This document shows positions 1-6,044 of a DNA stretch of 6,905 nt, piece after piece. Below the pieces are notes generated by a model. That model saw nothing but the letters and a program-made list of their open reading frames with translations. It was not told where the DNA came from and did no database searches. Position numbers and translations under genes: made by a program. Every line of letters begins with the position of its first letter. The first letter of the stretch is position 1. The DNA is from UPXZ01 sp964541615. GTDB taxonomy: Bacteria > Bacteroidota > Bacteroidia > Bacteroidales > Paludibacteraceae. The DNA is taken from the NCBI GenBank assembly GCA_964541615.1, contig CAZIRA010000131.1, positions 1 to 6,905 of the forward strand. The letters run 5' to 3'.

Positions 1-791
1 ATTTGTTTACCATAAACGGCATCACCACGCAAGTTCTCATTTCTGTGAAATACGAATGCACTACCTTTGAAAGTGTTGGTACCGGATTTGGTAATAGCAT
101 TTACACCGCCACCGATAAAGTTAGTCTGGCGAACATCATAAGGAGCGATTACAACCTGCAATTCTTCGATTGCTTCAATTGAAATTGGATTTCCTCCACC
201 CGGAAGCCTATCACTCAAACCGAAGTTGTTGTTGAAATTAGCTCCATCCACTGTAAAGTTAGCCGTACGACCATCTGTACCACCAAAGCTCATTCCGTTT
301 CCTCCATAAGGAGAAAGGCGGGTAACATCCATAATACTGCGGTTAACTGTAGGCAGCGTAGTGATCTGATTGTTAGTGATATTCGTTACCGCACCGGTTC
401 TCTCGGTAGTGAATTTTGTACGGGCAGCAGTAACTAAAATTTCATCCAATGTAGATGTTTCTTCAGAGAGAACCACATTAAGAGGATAGTTTTCACCCAA
501 GCTCAACGTAATGTTGTTTGTTGTGTTTTTTCCATATCCTACATAAGTAAATTCAACGGAATAAGGCCCACCTACACGCATGCCATTAAGGTTGAAACGA
601 CCTTCCACATTGGTTACGGTTCTGTAAGTTGTTCCCGAAGGTGTGTGGGTAGCAACTACTGCTGCTCCGATTACAGCTCCTGTGGCATCAGTTACCATTC
701 CGCTCATACTCGAGGTGGTAACCTGAGCGTTCAGTGCGGCAGAACCAATCAATAAAATTGACAAAATAAATAATTTTGTTTTCTTTAGCAT
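1..791 (-). CDS. TonB-dependent receptor, Oar-like, N-terminal part (partial)
   Basis: Outer-membrane beta-barrel receptor of the TonB-dependent family, read from my own translation of the minus strand; 263 codons are present and the frame runs open off the left edge. The ATG at 791-789 opens a Sec signal peptide: a Lys-rich start, a hydrophobic core FILSILLIGSAAL, and likely cleavage after ALNA at about residue 22. Residues 23 to about 110 form a carboxypeptidase-regulatory-like beta-sandwich (SGMVTDATGAVIGAAVVA). Next comes LDEILVTA (115-122), the usual junction and TonB-box-like segment, then the plug domain. PYDVRQTNFIGGGVNAITKSG (about residues 217-237) is typical of Oar-like receptors rather than classical SusC. 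The barrel is not in the window, so the substrate is unknown. No SusD-like lipoprotein gene is seen, but one could lie further left. It diverges from the thioesterase gene, and a role in xylose uptake is not supported by the sequence. Confidence 0.88.
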   Translation of the reverse strand, partial: MLKKTKLFILSILLIGSAALNAQVTTSSMSGMVTDATGAVIGAAVVATHTPSGTTYRTVTNVEGRFNLNGMRVGGPYSVEFTYVGYGKNTTNNITLSLGENYPLNVVLSEETSTLDEILVTAARTKFTTERTGAVTNITNNQITTLPTVNRSIMDVTRLSPYGGNGMSFGGTDGRTANFTVDGANFNNNFGLSDRLPGGGNPISIEAIEELQVVIAPYDVRQTNFIGGGVNAITKSGTNTFKGSAFVFHRNENLRGDAVYGKQ

Positions 792-835
792 AATAAAAAA
801 TTTTTACGTTTATTTTTATTTTATTAAATTTGTTG

Positions 836-843
836 CAAAATTA
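836..843 (-). promoter_or_regulatory. Possible -7 element for the TonB-dependent receptor gene
   Basis: On the minus strand this reads TAATTTTG, matching the Bacteroidota -7 consensus TAnnTTTG. It lies 45 nt before the receptor start codon, a reasonable leader length. I see no convincing -33 TTTG at the expected distance, and the region is AT-rich enough for chance matches, so support is moderate at best. Confidence 0.35.
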
Positions 844-891
844 AGCTAAAAAAAGGGGAATAACCTAATTTTTAGATTGAAATATTGTTAC

Positions 892-958
892 AAGTTATCA
901 ACATTCGAAATGTTAAGATTCGCAAATGATTGATAGTCAAATGAAAAAGTTATCAACA
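892..958. repeat. 12-bp direct repeat AAGTTATCAACA (two copies, 55 bp apart)
   Basis: AAGTTATCAACA occurs exactly at 892-903 and 947-958. The inner TTATCAACA differs by one base from the DnaA box TTATCCACA. With two copies and no replication genes in view, this is more plausibly a regulator site, or chance in AT-rich DNA. The first copy overlaps the inverted repeat at 900-914. Confidence 0.5.
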
Positions 959-1016
959 ATAGATGCATATTTATTTTATAAAAATAACAAGAAAAAATAA
1001 CATAAAAAAATTGTAA

Positions 1017-1024
1017 TACCTTTG
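1017..1024 (+). promoter_or_regulatory. Possible -7 element for the thioesterase gene
   Basis: TACCTTTG matches the Bacteroidota -7 consensus TAnnTTTG on the plus strand. No clear -33 TTTG is visible 17-23 bases upstream, where the DNA is A-rich. If used, transcription would start near 1030 and give a leader of about 200 nt that includes the structured mini-ORF segment at 1141-1213. Confidence 0.35.
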
Positions 1025-1140
1025 AAATATAGCAAATCTCAAAATGTAAAAACATAACGTATTTCAGTCAAATTGTTAGTAAAATTTATCAATATCAAAT
1101 TAAGAATATCTCAAACTAAACAAAAATAAATTATAAACGT

Positions 1141-1213
1141 ATGAAACGAGCATGAACGCAAGCATTCGCCAATTCAGATGAAAATTGGCATGCGAGTTCC
1201 ATGCGACAACTAA
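1141..1213 (+). other. Three overlapping mini-ORFs in the thioesterase leader
   Basis: Three tiny reading frames follow one another just before the thioesterase gene: MKRA (1141-1155), MNASIRQFR (1152-1181) and MKIGMRVPCDN (1178-1213). Each stop overlaps the next start as ATGA (1152-1155 and 1178-1181), the arrangement used for translational coupling. None has a Shine-Dalgarno sequence, as is usual in this phylum. They are seen directly, but whether any is translated is unknown; short ATG-to-stop frames arise readily by chance. Confidence 0.3.
1157..1194 (+). promoter_or_regulatory. Hairpin-forming element in the thioesterase leader
   Basis: GCCAATT (1168-1174) and AATTGGC (1183-1189) are perfect 7-bp arms around an 8-nt loop. 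An outer CGCA (1157-1160) can pair with TGCG (1191-1194) across an asymmetric internal loop. CATGCGA is also repeated at 1189-1195 and 1200-1206. There is no U-tract after the stem, so it is not an intrinsic terminator. It may be a cis-acting leader structure or a palindromic protein site; function unassigned. Confidence 0.4.
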
Positions 1214-1231
1214 AAAACAAATTATTAACGC

Positions 1232-1597
1232 ATGAAAACATTTACTCAAAAAATGATTGTTGAGAAAAAGCACGCTGCATCCGAGCTGGGTTCCGGATTT
1301 TTGGATGTATTTGCTACGCCTGCGATGATCGCGTTTATGGAAAATACGGCTTCTAAAGTCATCGACAATCTTGAGGAAGGCTATACGACAGTCGGAATAG
1401 AGATCAATGTGAAGCATCAAAAAGCCAGCAAGATAGGAGAGGAGGTTTCTTGCATAGCCATTCTTACCAAGCGCGAAAAACGAATTTATGATTTTGAAAT
1501 TACGGTTACCGATTCCTCTGATGACGTGATCGGGATTGCCACTCATAAACGGGCTGCCGTGGAAATCGAAAGATTTATGAGGAAAGTGGAAGAGTGA
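1232..1597 (+). CDS. FlK-like hotdog-fold acyl-CoA thioesterase
   Basis: A 121-residue single-domain cytosolic protein of the hotdog thioesterase superfamily, closest by motif to the fluoroacetyl-CoA thioesterase (FlK)-like family. The diagnostic segment is ATPAMIAFMENTA (28-40), followed by TVGIEINVKHQKAS (53-66). Thr29, Glu37 and His62 line up by order and spacing with the Thr-Glu-His triad of FlK (T42, E50, H76). This points to hydrolysis of a short acyl-CoA thioester. The physiological substrate cannot be read from the sequence, and fluoroacetyl-CoA specificity should not be assumed, because family members are widespread in organisms with no fluoroacetate link. The ATG at 1232 gives the expected family length and no Shine-Dalgarno precedes it. 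The gene is a monocistron, divergent from the receptor gene and convergent with the xylose cluster, so I infer no metabolic link to xylose. Confidence 0.87.
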   Translation: MKTFTQKMIVEKKHAASELGSGFLDVFATPAMIAFMENTASKVIDNLEEGYTTVGIEINVKHQKASKIGEEVSCIAILTKREKRIYDFEITVTDSSDDVIGIATHKRAAVEIERFMRKVEE

Positions 1598-1601
1598 TAT
1601 T

Positions 1602-1647
1602 ATCAATAAATGCCGTTGCAGAAAGTTGCAACGGCATTTATCTTGAT
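1602..1647. terminator. Bidirectional intrinsic terminator between thioesterase and xylE
   Basis: Perfect 14-bp arms TAAATGCCGTTGCA (1607-1620) and TGCAACGGCATTTA (1627-1640) enclose a 6-nt loop. The stem can extend through ATCAA (1602-1606) pairing with TTGAT (1643-1647), with a 2-nt bulge. It starts 5 nt after the thioesterase stop and lies within the 72-nt gap before the end of the convergent xylE. T-rich DNA follows on the plus side and the flanking A-run gives U residues on the minus side, so it can serve both genes. Confidence 0.88.
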
Positions 1648-1669
1648 TGTTTGAATAGAATTGATCTTA

Positions 1670-3052
1670 TTACTTCCAGATTTTTTCAATTTCTTCCAGT
1701 GACTTACCTTTTGTTTCAGGCACCATTTTCCAAACGAAAATTGCTGAAAGAATGGCCATTGCACCGTAGAATCCGTAGGTGAATGCGCTGCTGAATTGCA
1801 TCATTCCCGGATAGGTAGATGAAATCACAAAGTTGGCAAACCATTGAAATGCCACCGCCACTGCCACTGCCTGTCCACGAATTTTGTTTGGAAATAATTC
1901 TGAAATGTACACCCAGCAGATCGGTCCCCAGGACATCATAAACGATGCGGTGAAAATAATGATAAATACCAGAGTCAGCACGCTGAATATGTTCATGTAA
2001 GAAAGAATTGACATAGCAATCATACCTATCGCCATTCCAATGGATCCGGTAACGAGAAGCGGTTTGCGTCCCCATTTGTCAACAGTCAAAATAGCAACAA
2101 CGGTGAAAATTACGTTTACCAATCCCATTACAATAGTCTGAAGCATTGAAGCATCACGAGCTACGCCCATGCTTTCGAAAATACGGGGTGCATAGTAAAG
2201 CACCACGTTGATACCTACAAACTGCTGAAATACAGATAGAAGGATACCGATGATGATTACTTTTTTCCCGTAGGAGAAAATTTTTGATTTTGCTGTATCG
2301 GAAACTGTAGCGGAGATTTCAGCCAAAATACTTTTAGCATGATCAGCGCTTGTGTTGATTTTTTTCAATACACCTAACGCTTTTTCTTCCTGATTAATCA
2401 GAGCAAGATAGCGTGGAGTTTCAGGAACAAAGAACAGCAAGATAAAAAACAAACCTGCCGGGATAGCCTCAGAAGCAAACATGTAGCGCCATCCTGTTGT
2501 GTTAATCCATTCTATTGATTGTCCGTTGGCAATGCCCCAATTCACAAAATACACCACCAGCATACCAAATATAATGGCAAACTGGTTGAAGGAAACCAGC
2601 CTTCCGCGAATTTCAGCAGGAGCAATTTCGCCAATGTAGGTCGGGCTTACAGCTGATGCAAGACCAACGCCGATGCCGCCCCATATACGATAGAAATTGA
2701 ACATGTAAAGCAAGCTTATAGAAGCTTCACCTCTTTCAAAAAACAAAAATTCGGGATAGCCTGAACCTAAAGCTGAAGTAAAAAACAAAAATCCTGCCAG
2801 TTGAAGCGTTCTCTTTCGTCCCAAGCGATTGGAAAGGAGGCCGGAGATAGCACCACCCAGAATACAACCGATCAAAGCGCTGGAAACTGTTGCTCCGTGG
2901 GCAAATGCTCCTAAACCAAGCGGTTCGATAAGGTTGTGCTGGATTGATTTTTCTGCACCGGAAATTACTGCTGTGTCGTAACCGAAAAGTAGTCCTCCAA
3001 GGGTTGCTACAAGCGTTATTCCAATGATGTAAGCTGAATTGTATGATTTCAT
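1670..3052 (-). CDS. xylE: D-xylose:H+ symporter, MFS sugar porter family
   Basis: A 460-residue inner-membrane transporter with the 12-helix MFS pattern. Sugar-porter signatures appear in order: GGLLFGYDTAVISGA (19-33), NRLGRKR (75-81), PTYIGEIAPAEIRGR (137-151), VPETPRYL (209-216), QQFVGINVVLYYAP (276-289), DKWGRKP (325-331) and VPETKG (444-449). Residues matching the E. coli XylE sugar site are kept: Q157 in SFNQFAIIFG, Q276, Q277, N282 and W380. Asp26 corresponds to the proton-coupling Asp27. WRYMFASEAIPA (188-199) and TVDKWGRKP also resemble XylE closely, so xylose is the best-supported substrate, though related hexose transport cannot be excluded. It is slightly shorter than E. coli XylE (491). 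It is the last gene of the xylose cluster, 125 nt after xylA; the gap holds a hairpin and a palindrome, so its expression may be attenuated or separately controlled. Bacteroides literature often calls this gene xylT. Confidence 0.93.
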   Translation of the reverse strand: MKSYNSAYIIGITLVATLGGLLFGYDTAVISGAEKSIQHNLIEPLGLGAFAHGATVSSALIGCILGGAISGLLSNRLGRKRTLQLAGFLFFTSALGSGYPEFLFFERGEASISLLYMFNFYRIWGGIGVGLASAVSPTYIGEIAPAEIRGRLVSFNQFAIIFGMLVVYFVNWGIANGQSIEWINTTGWRYMFASEAIPAGLFFILLFFVPETPRYLALINQEEKALGVLKKINTSADHAKSILAEISATVSDTAKSKIFSYGKKVIIIGILLSVFQQFVGINVVLYYAPRIFESMGVARDASMLQTIVMGLVNVIFTVVAILTVDKWGRKPLLVTGSIGMAIGMIAMSILSYMNIFSVLTLVFIIIFTASFMMSWGPICWVYISELFPNKIRGQAVAVAVAFQWFANFVISSTYPGMMQFSSAFTYGFYGAMAILSAIFVWKMVPETKGKSLEEIEKIWK

Positions 3053-3066
3053 GCGTTTGTGTTTTA

Positions 3067-3080
3067 TCTTTCCGGAAAGA
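3067..3080. promoter_or_regulatory. 14-bp perfect palindrome in the xylE leader
   Basis: TCTTTCCGGAAAGA is a perfect 14-bp palindrome centred about 21 bases before the xylE start codon. On the minus-strand RNA, ATCTTTC and GAAAGAT could also form a 7-bp hairpin around a 6-nt loop, close enough to affect initiation. It could be an operator or a leader hairpin; no known motif is recognised. Confidence 0.4.
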
Positions 3081-3142
3081 AAGATTTAGTTAAAGTTAAT
3101 TCTGTAGTTAAGATTTTGAGAAAGGTCGTAATTTAAAACCAA

Positions 3143-3170
3143 TAACCCCTCAAAAAAATATGAGGGGTTA
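3143..3170 (-). terminator. Hairpin after xylA: terminator, attenuator or processing signal
   Basis: Perfect 10-bp arms TAACCCCTCA (3143-3152) and TGAGGGGTTA (3161-3170), each with four consecutive G-C pairs, enclose an 8-nt A-rich loop. On the minus strand it begins 7 nt after the xylA stop. It is followed by TTGGTTTTAAATT, an interrupted U-tract, so termination may be incomplete. Readthrough into xylE seems likely because I find no strong promoter in the remaining 90 nt of the gap. Confidence 0.75.
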
Positions 3171-3177
3171 GAGTTTA

Positions 3178-4494
3178 TTAAATATACATGTTCACGATTG
3201 CTTCGTACAATTCTTGTTTTGCACTGATTTGAGCAGGTTCGTCTTTTGATTTTGCGTAAGCTGCCAAATCTTCCAGTTTCAACTGGCCGTTTTCAAATTC
3301 TTTTCCTTTTCCAGAATCAAATGAAGCATAGCGTTCAGTAAGCATTTTGGTGTATGGAGAATCTTCCAGGATGCCTGCAGCTGCTTCCAATGCACGTGCA
3401 AATGCGTCCATTCCGGCAATGTGAGCAATGAAAATATCTTCCATGTCGGTTGAGTTGCGACGAACTTTAGCGTCGAAGTTAGTTCCACCGCCTTGCAAAC
3501 CGCCGCTTTTAAGGATAACGAGCATAGCTTGAGTCAATTCGTAAACGTCAATCGGGAATTGGTCTGTGTCCCAGCCGTTTTGATAGTCACCGCGGTTGGC
3601 GTCGATTGAGCCGAGCATTCCGGCGTCAGCAGCACACTGAAGTTCGTGTTCGAAAGTGTGACCGGCCAAAGTAGCGTGGTTAACTTCTACGTTCAATTTG
3701 AAATCTTTGTCCAAACCATGAGCACGCAAGAAACCGATAACTGTTTCTGCATCAACGTCATACTGATGTTTTGTTGGTTCCATTGGTTTTGGTTCAATGA
3801 AGAATGTACCTTTGAAACCTTTTGAACGAGCGTAGTCGCGGGCACTTTTCAGCATCATTGCCAAATGTTCTTTTTCGCGTTTCATGTCGGTGTTCAAAAG
3901 TGAAGAATAACCTTCGCGGCCACCCCAGAATACATAGTTTTCACCACCAAGTTCGATAGTCGCATCCAATGCATTCTTGATTTGAACGGCTGCTCGGGCA
4001 ACAACATCAAAATCAGGATTGGTAGCAGCTCCGTTCATGAAACGTTTGTGGCTGAATACGTTAGCAGTTCCCCAAAGCAGTTTGATGCCGGTTTCAGCTT
4101 GTTTTTGTTTTGCGTAAGCAACGATTGCTTTCAGGTTAGCTTCGTACTCTTCGATTGAATTACCTTCGTCAATCAAGTCAATGTCGTGGAAGCAATAGTA
4201 CTCGATACCGATTTTCTGCATAAACTCAAAACCTGCATCCAGACGTTGTTTGGCTACCGTAAGAGCATCGTCGGCATTTGTCCATTCAAAATCTTTTGTG
4301 CCGCCTCCAAATGGATCGCCGCCTTCTGCGCAAAGCGTGTGCCACCAAGCCATGGAGAATTTGAACCAGTCTTTCATTTTTTTACCGTAAACGACTTTTT
4401 CTGGATCGTAATAACGGAAAGCCATCGGATTTTTACTCTCTTTTCCTTCGAATTTGATTTTTTCCACTGATGGGAAATAAACTTTTGTTGCCAT
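3178..4494 (-). CDS. xylA: Xylose isomerase (class II)
   Basis: Cytosolic TIM-barrel enzyme (EC 5.3.1.5) converting D-xylose to D-xylulose; at 438 residues it has the normal class II length, with no sign of truncation. The catalytic His103-Asp106 pair is in CFHDIDL (101-107). VFWGGREGYSSLLNT (188-202) is the family signature. Metal and substrate residues are all present: E234 and K236 in IEPKP, E270 and H273 in NVEVNH, D298 in GSIDANRGD, D309 and D311 in WDTDQFP, and D341 in TNFDAKVRR. The full set of two-metal ligands predicts an active Mg/Mn/Co-dependent enzyme. The ATG at 4494 gives the family-typical N-terminus (MATKVYFPSVEKIKFEG), preceded by an A-rich stretch with no Shine-Dalgarno. It lies 38 nt downstream of xylB with no terminator between, so the two are probably cotranscribed; a hairpin follows 7 nt after its stop. 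Confidence 0.98.
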   Translation of the reverse strand: MATKVYFPSVEKIKFEGKESKNPMAFRYYDPEKVVYGKKMKDWFKFSMAWWHTLCAEGGDPFGGGTKDFEWTNADDALTVAKQRLDAGFEFMQKIGIEYYCFHDIDLIDEGNSIEEYEANLKAIVAYAKQKQAETGIKLLWGTANVFSHKRFMNGAATNPDFDVVARAAVQIKNALDATIELGGENYVFWGGREGYSSLLNTDMKREKEHLAMMLKSARDYARSKGFKGTFFIEPKPMEPTKHQYDVDAETVIGFLRAHGLDKDFKLNVEVNHATLAGHTFEHELQCAADAGMLGSIDANRGDYQNGWDTDQFPIDVYELTQAMLVILKSGGLQGGGTNFDAKVRRNSTDMEDIFIAHIAGMDAFARALEAAAGILEDSPYTKMLTERYASFDSGKGKEFENGQLKLEDLAAYAKSKDEPAQISAKQELYEAIVNMYI

Positions 4495-4532
4495 AGTTTT
4501 TTGATTTATTAAATGTTTTATTAAAAGGTTTT

Positions 4533-6011
4533 TTATTTGTTTAATCTATTGAGCCACAGATTATAGGCCTCAGCACTTGCTTGCAGGTCTTTCTCTTCCG
4601 GAGTAACTACAAGAACTTTTTTTAGGGTAGAAAATGCTTCTTCAGCAGTTTTGTAAATGCCTGCCCCGATTCCGGCTCCGCGTGCTGCGCCTACCGAACC
4701 GTCGGTGTTATACAGTTCGATGGTGGCTCCAGTGATGTTGGACAGTGTCTGGCGGAAAATCGGGCTCAGAAACAGGTTGGCGTGTCCCGCACGGATGGTT
4801 TTGGTTTCTATTCCCATCTGATTCATGATGTCCATACCGTATTTGAACGAGAAAGCGATGCCTTCGTGAGCAGCCCGGATTAAGTGAGATTTTCCGTGCA
4901 CCAGGAAATTGATTCCATGGATAGAGCAGTTTGGTTCTTCGTTGTTCAGAACCCGTTCAGCTCCGTTTCCGAACGGAATAATCGAAATTCCTTCGCTTCC
5001 AACAGGAACCTGTGAAGCTAATTCGTTCATTTCAGCATAGGGAATTCCTTCGGGAGCCACATTATTTTTTATCCACGTGTTTAGGATTGCGGTTCCGTTG
5101 ATGCAAAGCAATACCCCCACGCGGGTTTGTTTTGCTGTATGATTTACATGAGCAAATGAATTAACTCGCGATTTCGGATCGTATTTTGCATCGTCGTTTA
5201 CTCCGTACACCACACCCGAAGTCCCTGCTGTAGCTGCCACTTCGCCCGGATTGAGCACGTTGAGTGAGAGAGCGTTGTTGGGCTGATCGCCGGCGCGGTA
5301 AGTGACCGGAATTCCTTCGGCCAGTCCAAGTTCTTCCGCTATTTCAGCTGACATTCGGCCCTGATGTCCGAAAGTGGAAACAATTTCCGGTATGAAATCG
5401 GTTGAAAAACCGAAATATTCGTACAGAAAACTGGCAGGACTGTTATTGACAAAATCCCACGAAATGCCTTCCGAAAGCCCTGATGCTGTGGTAACGGGTT
5501 TACCGGTCATTCGTAGAGCTACATAATCGCCGGGCAGCATGTAGTATTTAATCCGTGCGTAATTTTCGGGCTCATTTTCTTTGACCCATGCCAGTTTCGA
5601 AAGTGTGAAATTTCCCGGAGAATTGAGCAGGTGCGATAAGCATTTTTCACTTCCGATGGCATTGAATGCCTTTTCGCCGTAAGCTACCGAGCGGCTGTCG
5701 CACCAGATTATGGAATGGCGGATGGCCTGTAGATTTTCATCCACCAGTACCAGCCCGTGCATCTGGTATGAGATTCCGATTGCATCAATTTCCTTGGGGT
5801 CAATACCGGCAGTTGCAAGCACCGATTTGGTGGCCTCTTTGAGGTTGCTCCACCATACTTCCACATCTTGTTCGGCCCATCCGGCTTTTACCGCTTTTAT
5901 TTCCATTTCCTTTTTGGGCGAAAAATCACTTGCCAGTACTTCGCCGGTTTCTGAGTTTACCAGACTGGCTTTCACCGATGAGCTTCCTAAATCGTATCCT
6001 AATAAATACAT
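4533..6011 (-). CDS. xylB: Xylulokinase (FGGY carbohydrate kinase)
   Basis: Cytosolic FGGY-family kinase (EC 2.7.1.17) phosphorylating D-xylulose with ATP to D-xylulose 5-phosphate, 492 residues against 484 in E. coli XylB. The N-terminal actin-like lobe begins YDLGSSSVKASLV (6-18), the phosphate-1 loop. GISYQMHGLVLVD (79-91) and IIWCDSRS (101-108) give the substrate-binding QMHG and W-x-D-x-R elements typical of xylulokinases. RAGDQPNNAL (239-248) holds the likely catalytic base Asp242, and AATAGTSGVVYGV follows as the phosphate-2/ATP region of the second lobe. GGY-like adenosine-site sequence is seen as IRAGHANLFLSP near the C-terminus. Other FGGY sugars (ribulose, gluconate) are possible on family grounds, but the adjacent xylA makes xylulose the clear choice. 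The start is 33 nt after the xylR stop, with no Shine-Dalgarno and no terminator, which suggests cotranscription with xylR. Confidence 0.95.
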   Translation of the reverse strand: MYLLGYDLGSSSVKASLVNSETGEVLASDFSPKKEMEIKAVKAGWAEQDVEVWWSNLKEATKSVLATAGIDPKEIDAIGISYQMHGLVLVDENLQAIRHSIIWCDSRSVAYGEKAFNAIGSEKCLSHLLNSPGNFTLSKLAWVKENEPENYARIKYYMLPGDYVALRMTGKPVTTASGLSEGISWDFVNNSPASFLYEYFGFSTDFIPEIVSTFGHQGRMSAEIAEELGLAEGIPVTYRAGDQPNNALSLNVLNPGEVAATAGTSGVVYGVNDDAKYDPKSRVNSFAHVNHTAKQTRVGVLLCINGTAILNTWIKNNVAPEGIPYAEMNELASQVPVGSEGISIIPFGNGAERVLNNEEPNCSIHGINFLVHGKSHLIRAAHEGIAFSFKYGMDIMNQMGIETKTIRAGHANLFLSPIFRQTLSNITGATIELYNTDGSVGAARGAGIGAGIYKTAEEAFSTLKKVLVVTPEEKDLQASAEAYNLWLNRLNK

Positions 6012-6044
6012 GGTTGTTTTTTGTATAAGGTTATAATTGTTGTC

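Larger units (their letters stand above)
792..1231. other. Divergent intergenic region between receptor and thioesterase genes
   Basis: This 440-base stretch holds no credible gene. Positions 792 to about 1140 are strongly AT-rich and contain promoter-like elements for both directions, a 12-base direct repeat, and a short inverted repeat AACATT-CGA-AATGTT (900-914) that could be an operator. From about 1141 to 1215 the composition becomes visibly more GC-rich, with inverted and direct repeats and overlapping mini-ORFs (listed separately). Transcription in both directions probably starts here. Confidence 0.7.

Noticed and set aside
892..958. Replication origin suggested by DnaA-box-like TTATCAACA
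   Set aside because: Only two imperfect boxes are present, with no dnaA, dnaN or rep gene, and AT-rich intergenic DNA gives such matches by chance.
1100..1606. 168-codon minus-strand open frame opposite the thioesterase gene
   Set aside because: The plus-strand frame has clear hotdog thioesterase motifs; the antisense product resembles no family and runs into the AT-rich leader.
1594..1782. 62-codon plus-strand frame overlapping the terminator and the xylE 3' end
   Set aside because: It runs through the terminator hairpin and is antisense to xylE; the translation is low-complexity and unrecognised.
4186..4470. 94-codon plus-strand frame within xylA
   Set aside because: It is antisense to conserved xylose isomerase sequence, including the catalytic His103 region.
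4495..4532. Separate promoter or terminator between xylB and xylA
   Set aside because: The 38-nt gap is AT-rich, with no TAnnTTTG element and no stable G-C hairpin; cotranscription is simpler.
5710..6036. 108-codon plus-strand frame within xylB
   Set aside because: It is antisense to the conserved N-terminal kinase lobe, with Ser-rich shadow composition and no motif.
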